From contig CADCDS010000002.1 of NCBI GenBank assembly GCA_902800215.1, forward strand, positions 62,001 through 126,000: a DNA stretch of 64,000 nucleotides, read 5' to 3'. This DNA comes from an uncultured Bacteroidales bacterium. Lineage in GTDB: Bacteria > Bacteroidota > Bacteroidia > Bacteroidales > Paludibacteraceae. Under the pieces are notes generated by a model. The model was given only the letters and a program-made list of their open reading frames with translations. It had not been told where the DNA came from and searched no databases. Within the stretch, counting starts at the first letter, position 1. Every line of letters starts with the position of its first letter. Made by a program: the position numbers and the translations under genes. Below, in pieces: positions 63,601 to 64,000 of the stretch.

Positions 63601-63704
63601 AATTGAGTTTTAAGGGTTGCGAAATCGTTTACAACAATCTCACTTCCCCACGCCATAACGCTGCATACCAGCGTCAATAGCGGAATTAAGAAGAATTTCT
63701 TCAT
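60678..63704 (-). CDS. large secreted beta-helix protein with T9SS-type tail
   Basis: This 1008-residue protein has a signal peptide (MKKFFLIPLLTLVCSVMAWG). Residues ~25-440 are a parallel beta-helix-like region (SLTLDGQGYKITG, NVEIKN, NLDLDKP, LTLENVHINN). The middle (~590-840) is a beta-sandwich-rich part (YLYAWDYTNNDW, VPLQGYTL). Residues ~850-965 match the N-terminal module of the 344-residue protein. The end (GIYTIMGQYLGENF ... LPAGVYVVDGVKIVK) looks like a T9SS type A sorting domain. The N-terminal 40% is AT-richer than the rest, hinting at a mosaic origin. It heads an operon with peptide, 344-residue protein and peptide. Confidence 0.82.
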   Translation of the reverse strand: MKKFFLIPLLTLVCSVMAWGSEIVVNDFATLKTQLSASGTYDVVKLGQDISYDGTDVLNIARSLTLDGQGYKITGTGNCNSRIDNVEIKNQPTSIAIDAERNKTNLVVIIKNLDLDKPTSDGRYYGIMALDGAKELTLENVHINNTPGGNAQGFCAQGANTELMKVTIRNSTISGGAGYGYATYILRPLDLKIYNSTIEGYCTLYFKGPQGLLHDMNPAPHYGSGNAGARGTEVYAENTYFNATNKGNGGSNDFGNIVFEDDGISLELVNCGMDAQALGNAVQDVFLLNGFYFPIEERAHQAITVSISGDNSHINGNIVCNQWYGKYKYVNSKNSWIAENGVSMKDQNFDKIGSYDANGSWNYGDKDIDITITGGTYAVNPKEYKFNTHINTSDASYVDPSTLSSGASYPIHTDARVPKYTKGLIIDTDIYEVKTLSQGGTTVYRVVKRAAEETPGVLYDLNANVESAGNGQNPVTSFDLKTGGEMSLNQETTKAGYVLVENSDASVATTVKVGKTEGSAKVDQTLVVNNGLDVSGTSVVDVQAGSTLVIGEGGIVTSKPENIVINADENGAASLLLDPTITVNQTPNLTVRMTAKQIGRDGSGDFYWHRFALPVAANFVSWEKEGNLVPADPNYTVKYPTYLYAWDYTNNDWANIAPNQMVPLQGYTLTLASDYIRVEGGKVVSEDTKNGNLTDRQDVVYTFKGNLVGNEDQPLNFQHEGFNFFGNSYTGYMHVKTMLQGLVDAHIDGTAYMWNGDEQAYYGISLHKLTSGKPLEDWQQEVAPMQTFILRLRGANSADEEVKYAASIWGNPRYGHSATPAPRRAIATIDDDTYMEIAVKAANGKVSRVDFTESTNTSDAFESGYDVEKYMNEKTINLYATVNGMNLSSVVTDNIEGKTLSLKTNGEIAYTMSFKNVEGTEYAIRDNATGAVIAIEEGATYEFTAQPNSTVEGRFEIVAAAKIPTSIDNTEVKANVKGIYTIMGQYLGENFDILPAGVYVVDGVKIVK

Positions 63705-63719
63705 AAATTTAATTGTTTT

Positions 63720-63746
63720 TTGTTAATACTATGAGCCCTTCGGCTC
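63720..63746 (-). promoter_or_regulatory. hairpin leader (GAGCC-GAAG-GGCTC then CATAGTATTAA)
   Basis: Read on the minus strand, the stem GAGCC/GGCTC (63746-63733) is followed by ATAGTATTAA and ACAAAAAACAAT before the 1008-residue gene. This matches the leader at 30040. No TAnnTTTG box lies in the 48-nt gap. Confidence 0.6.
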
Positions 63747-63752
63747 GGTTAA

Positions 63753-64000
63753 TTATAATTGGTTGTTTTTGATTTCTATATTTCCTTTTTCATCTAATTG
63801 GGCGTACGTCCACTGTTTGAAACAGTCTCCAAGTAGAATCACACGGCTATTATCTGTAATCGGAATATCCATCGCTATATGCGTATGACCGAAGATATAA
63901 TAATCGCGGTGATTGCCATGTTTCTCTTCATCCTTCGCATAATCCATCAAGTAGTCTTTGTCTTCCTCATTCGTCTGTTTCTGCGCCCATATAGACCCGA
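63753..64000 (-). CDS. metallophosphoesterase, LpxH-like (5' end outside window)
   Basis: The frame is open to the right edge, so only the C-terminal ~82 residues are seen. YYIFGHTHIAMDIPI carries the last metal-binding motif (GHTH) of calcineurin-like phosphoesterases, and SRVILLGDCFKQWTYAQLDE matches the C-terminus of UDP-2,3-diacylglucosamine hydrolases of Bacteroidota. LpxH makes lipid X in lipid A synthesis. The stop is 7 nt before the hairpin leader of the 1008-residue gene, so read-through into that operon is possible. Confidence 0.8.
   Translation of the reverse strand, partial: GSIWAQKQTNEEDKDYLMDYAKDEEKHGNHRDYYIFGHTHIAMDIPITDNSRVILLGDCFKQWTYAQLDEKGNIEIKNNQL

Overview
The window comes from the chromosome of an uncultivated-looking Bacteroidales bacterium of moderate GC. 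The evidence is the Bacteroidota promoter signature (TTG, 20 nt, TAnnTTTG) at 16 sites, the near absence of Shine-Dalgarno sequences, a sphingolipid-type serine palmitoyltransferase, type IX secretion (T9SS) proteins, an rnf operon, Listeria-Bacteroides (InlB B) repeats, and energy-transducer TonB, LolA and LpxH-like genes. No rRNA, transposase, prophage or CRISPR array was seen.

Layout. 1-2115 (+): pseudouridine catabolism (psuK, cut by the window edge, and psuG) and a lipoprotein with an orphan 5'-nucleotidase C-terminal domain. 2029-5830 (-): malate dehydrogenase, serine palmitoyltransferase, a short-chain reductase and LD-carboxypeptidase in a tight operon that probably starts sphingolipid synthesis. 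6099-13460 (+): gyrB, a LOG-family protein, a non-catalytic GH16-like protein, kdsA, a TGS-uridine kinase, a SPOR protein and folE. 13446-21934 (-): AAA-type ATPase 1, OmpA-like protein, aspartic protease, rdgB and a PorZ-like protein that is internally duplicated. 22403-33507 (+): a 2.2-kilo-residue surface protein with 16 InlB repeats, a PIN toxin with a tiny antitoxin, a secreted beta-helix protein followed by a 48-residue peptide, and ATPase 2. 33568-52417: housekeeping genes (efp, rpiB, rpsO, hflX, hpt, phosphohexomutase, tcdA, tRNA-Leu, rpsU, recG, tonB, two glycosyltransferases, ssb, trxB, lolA, ftsK). 52581-57750 (+): rseC-like gene and rnfBCDGEA, with RnfB lacking its ferredoxin domains. 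57942-64000: ATPase 3 (+), facing an operon (-) of two secreted proteins, each followed by a short MKK-type peptide, then the end of an LpxH-like gene.

Three patterns cut across the window. (1) At least 22 degenerate tandem repeat tracts with a 7- or 8-bp unit lie in operon junctions and, in frame, inside loops of otherwise conserved proteins (RdgB, the metallo-hydrolase, the radical SAM protein, HflX, TcdA, SSB, glycosyltransferase) and at the seam of the PorZ duplication. (2) Secreted proteins are paired with 44-50 residue peptides that begin MKK(N)YI(A/T)P; two of these loci share a hairpin leader with the sequence CATAGTATTAA. (3) Each of three paralogous ATPase genes sits beside one of these surface-protein loci and has inverted repeats near its promoter. 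I regard 1 and 2 as the best candidates for undescribed biology. All functions are inferred from reading the sequence; no database search was run.
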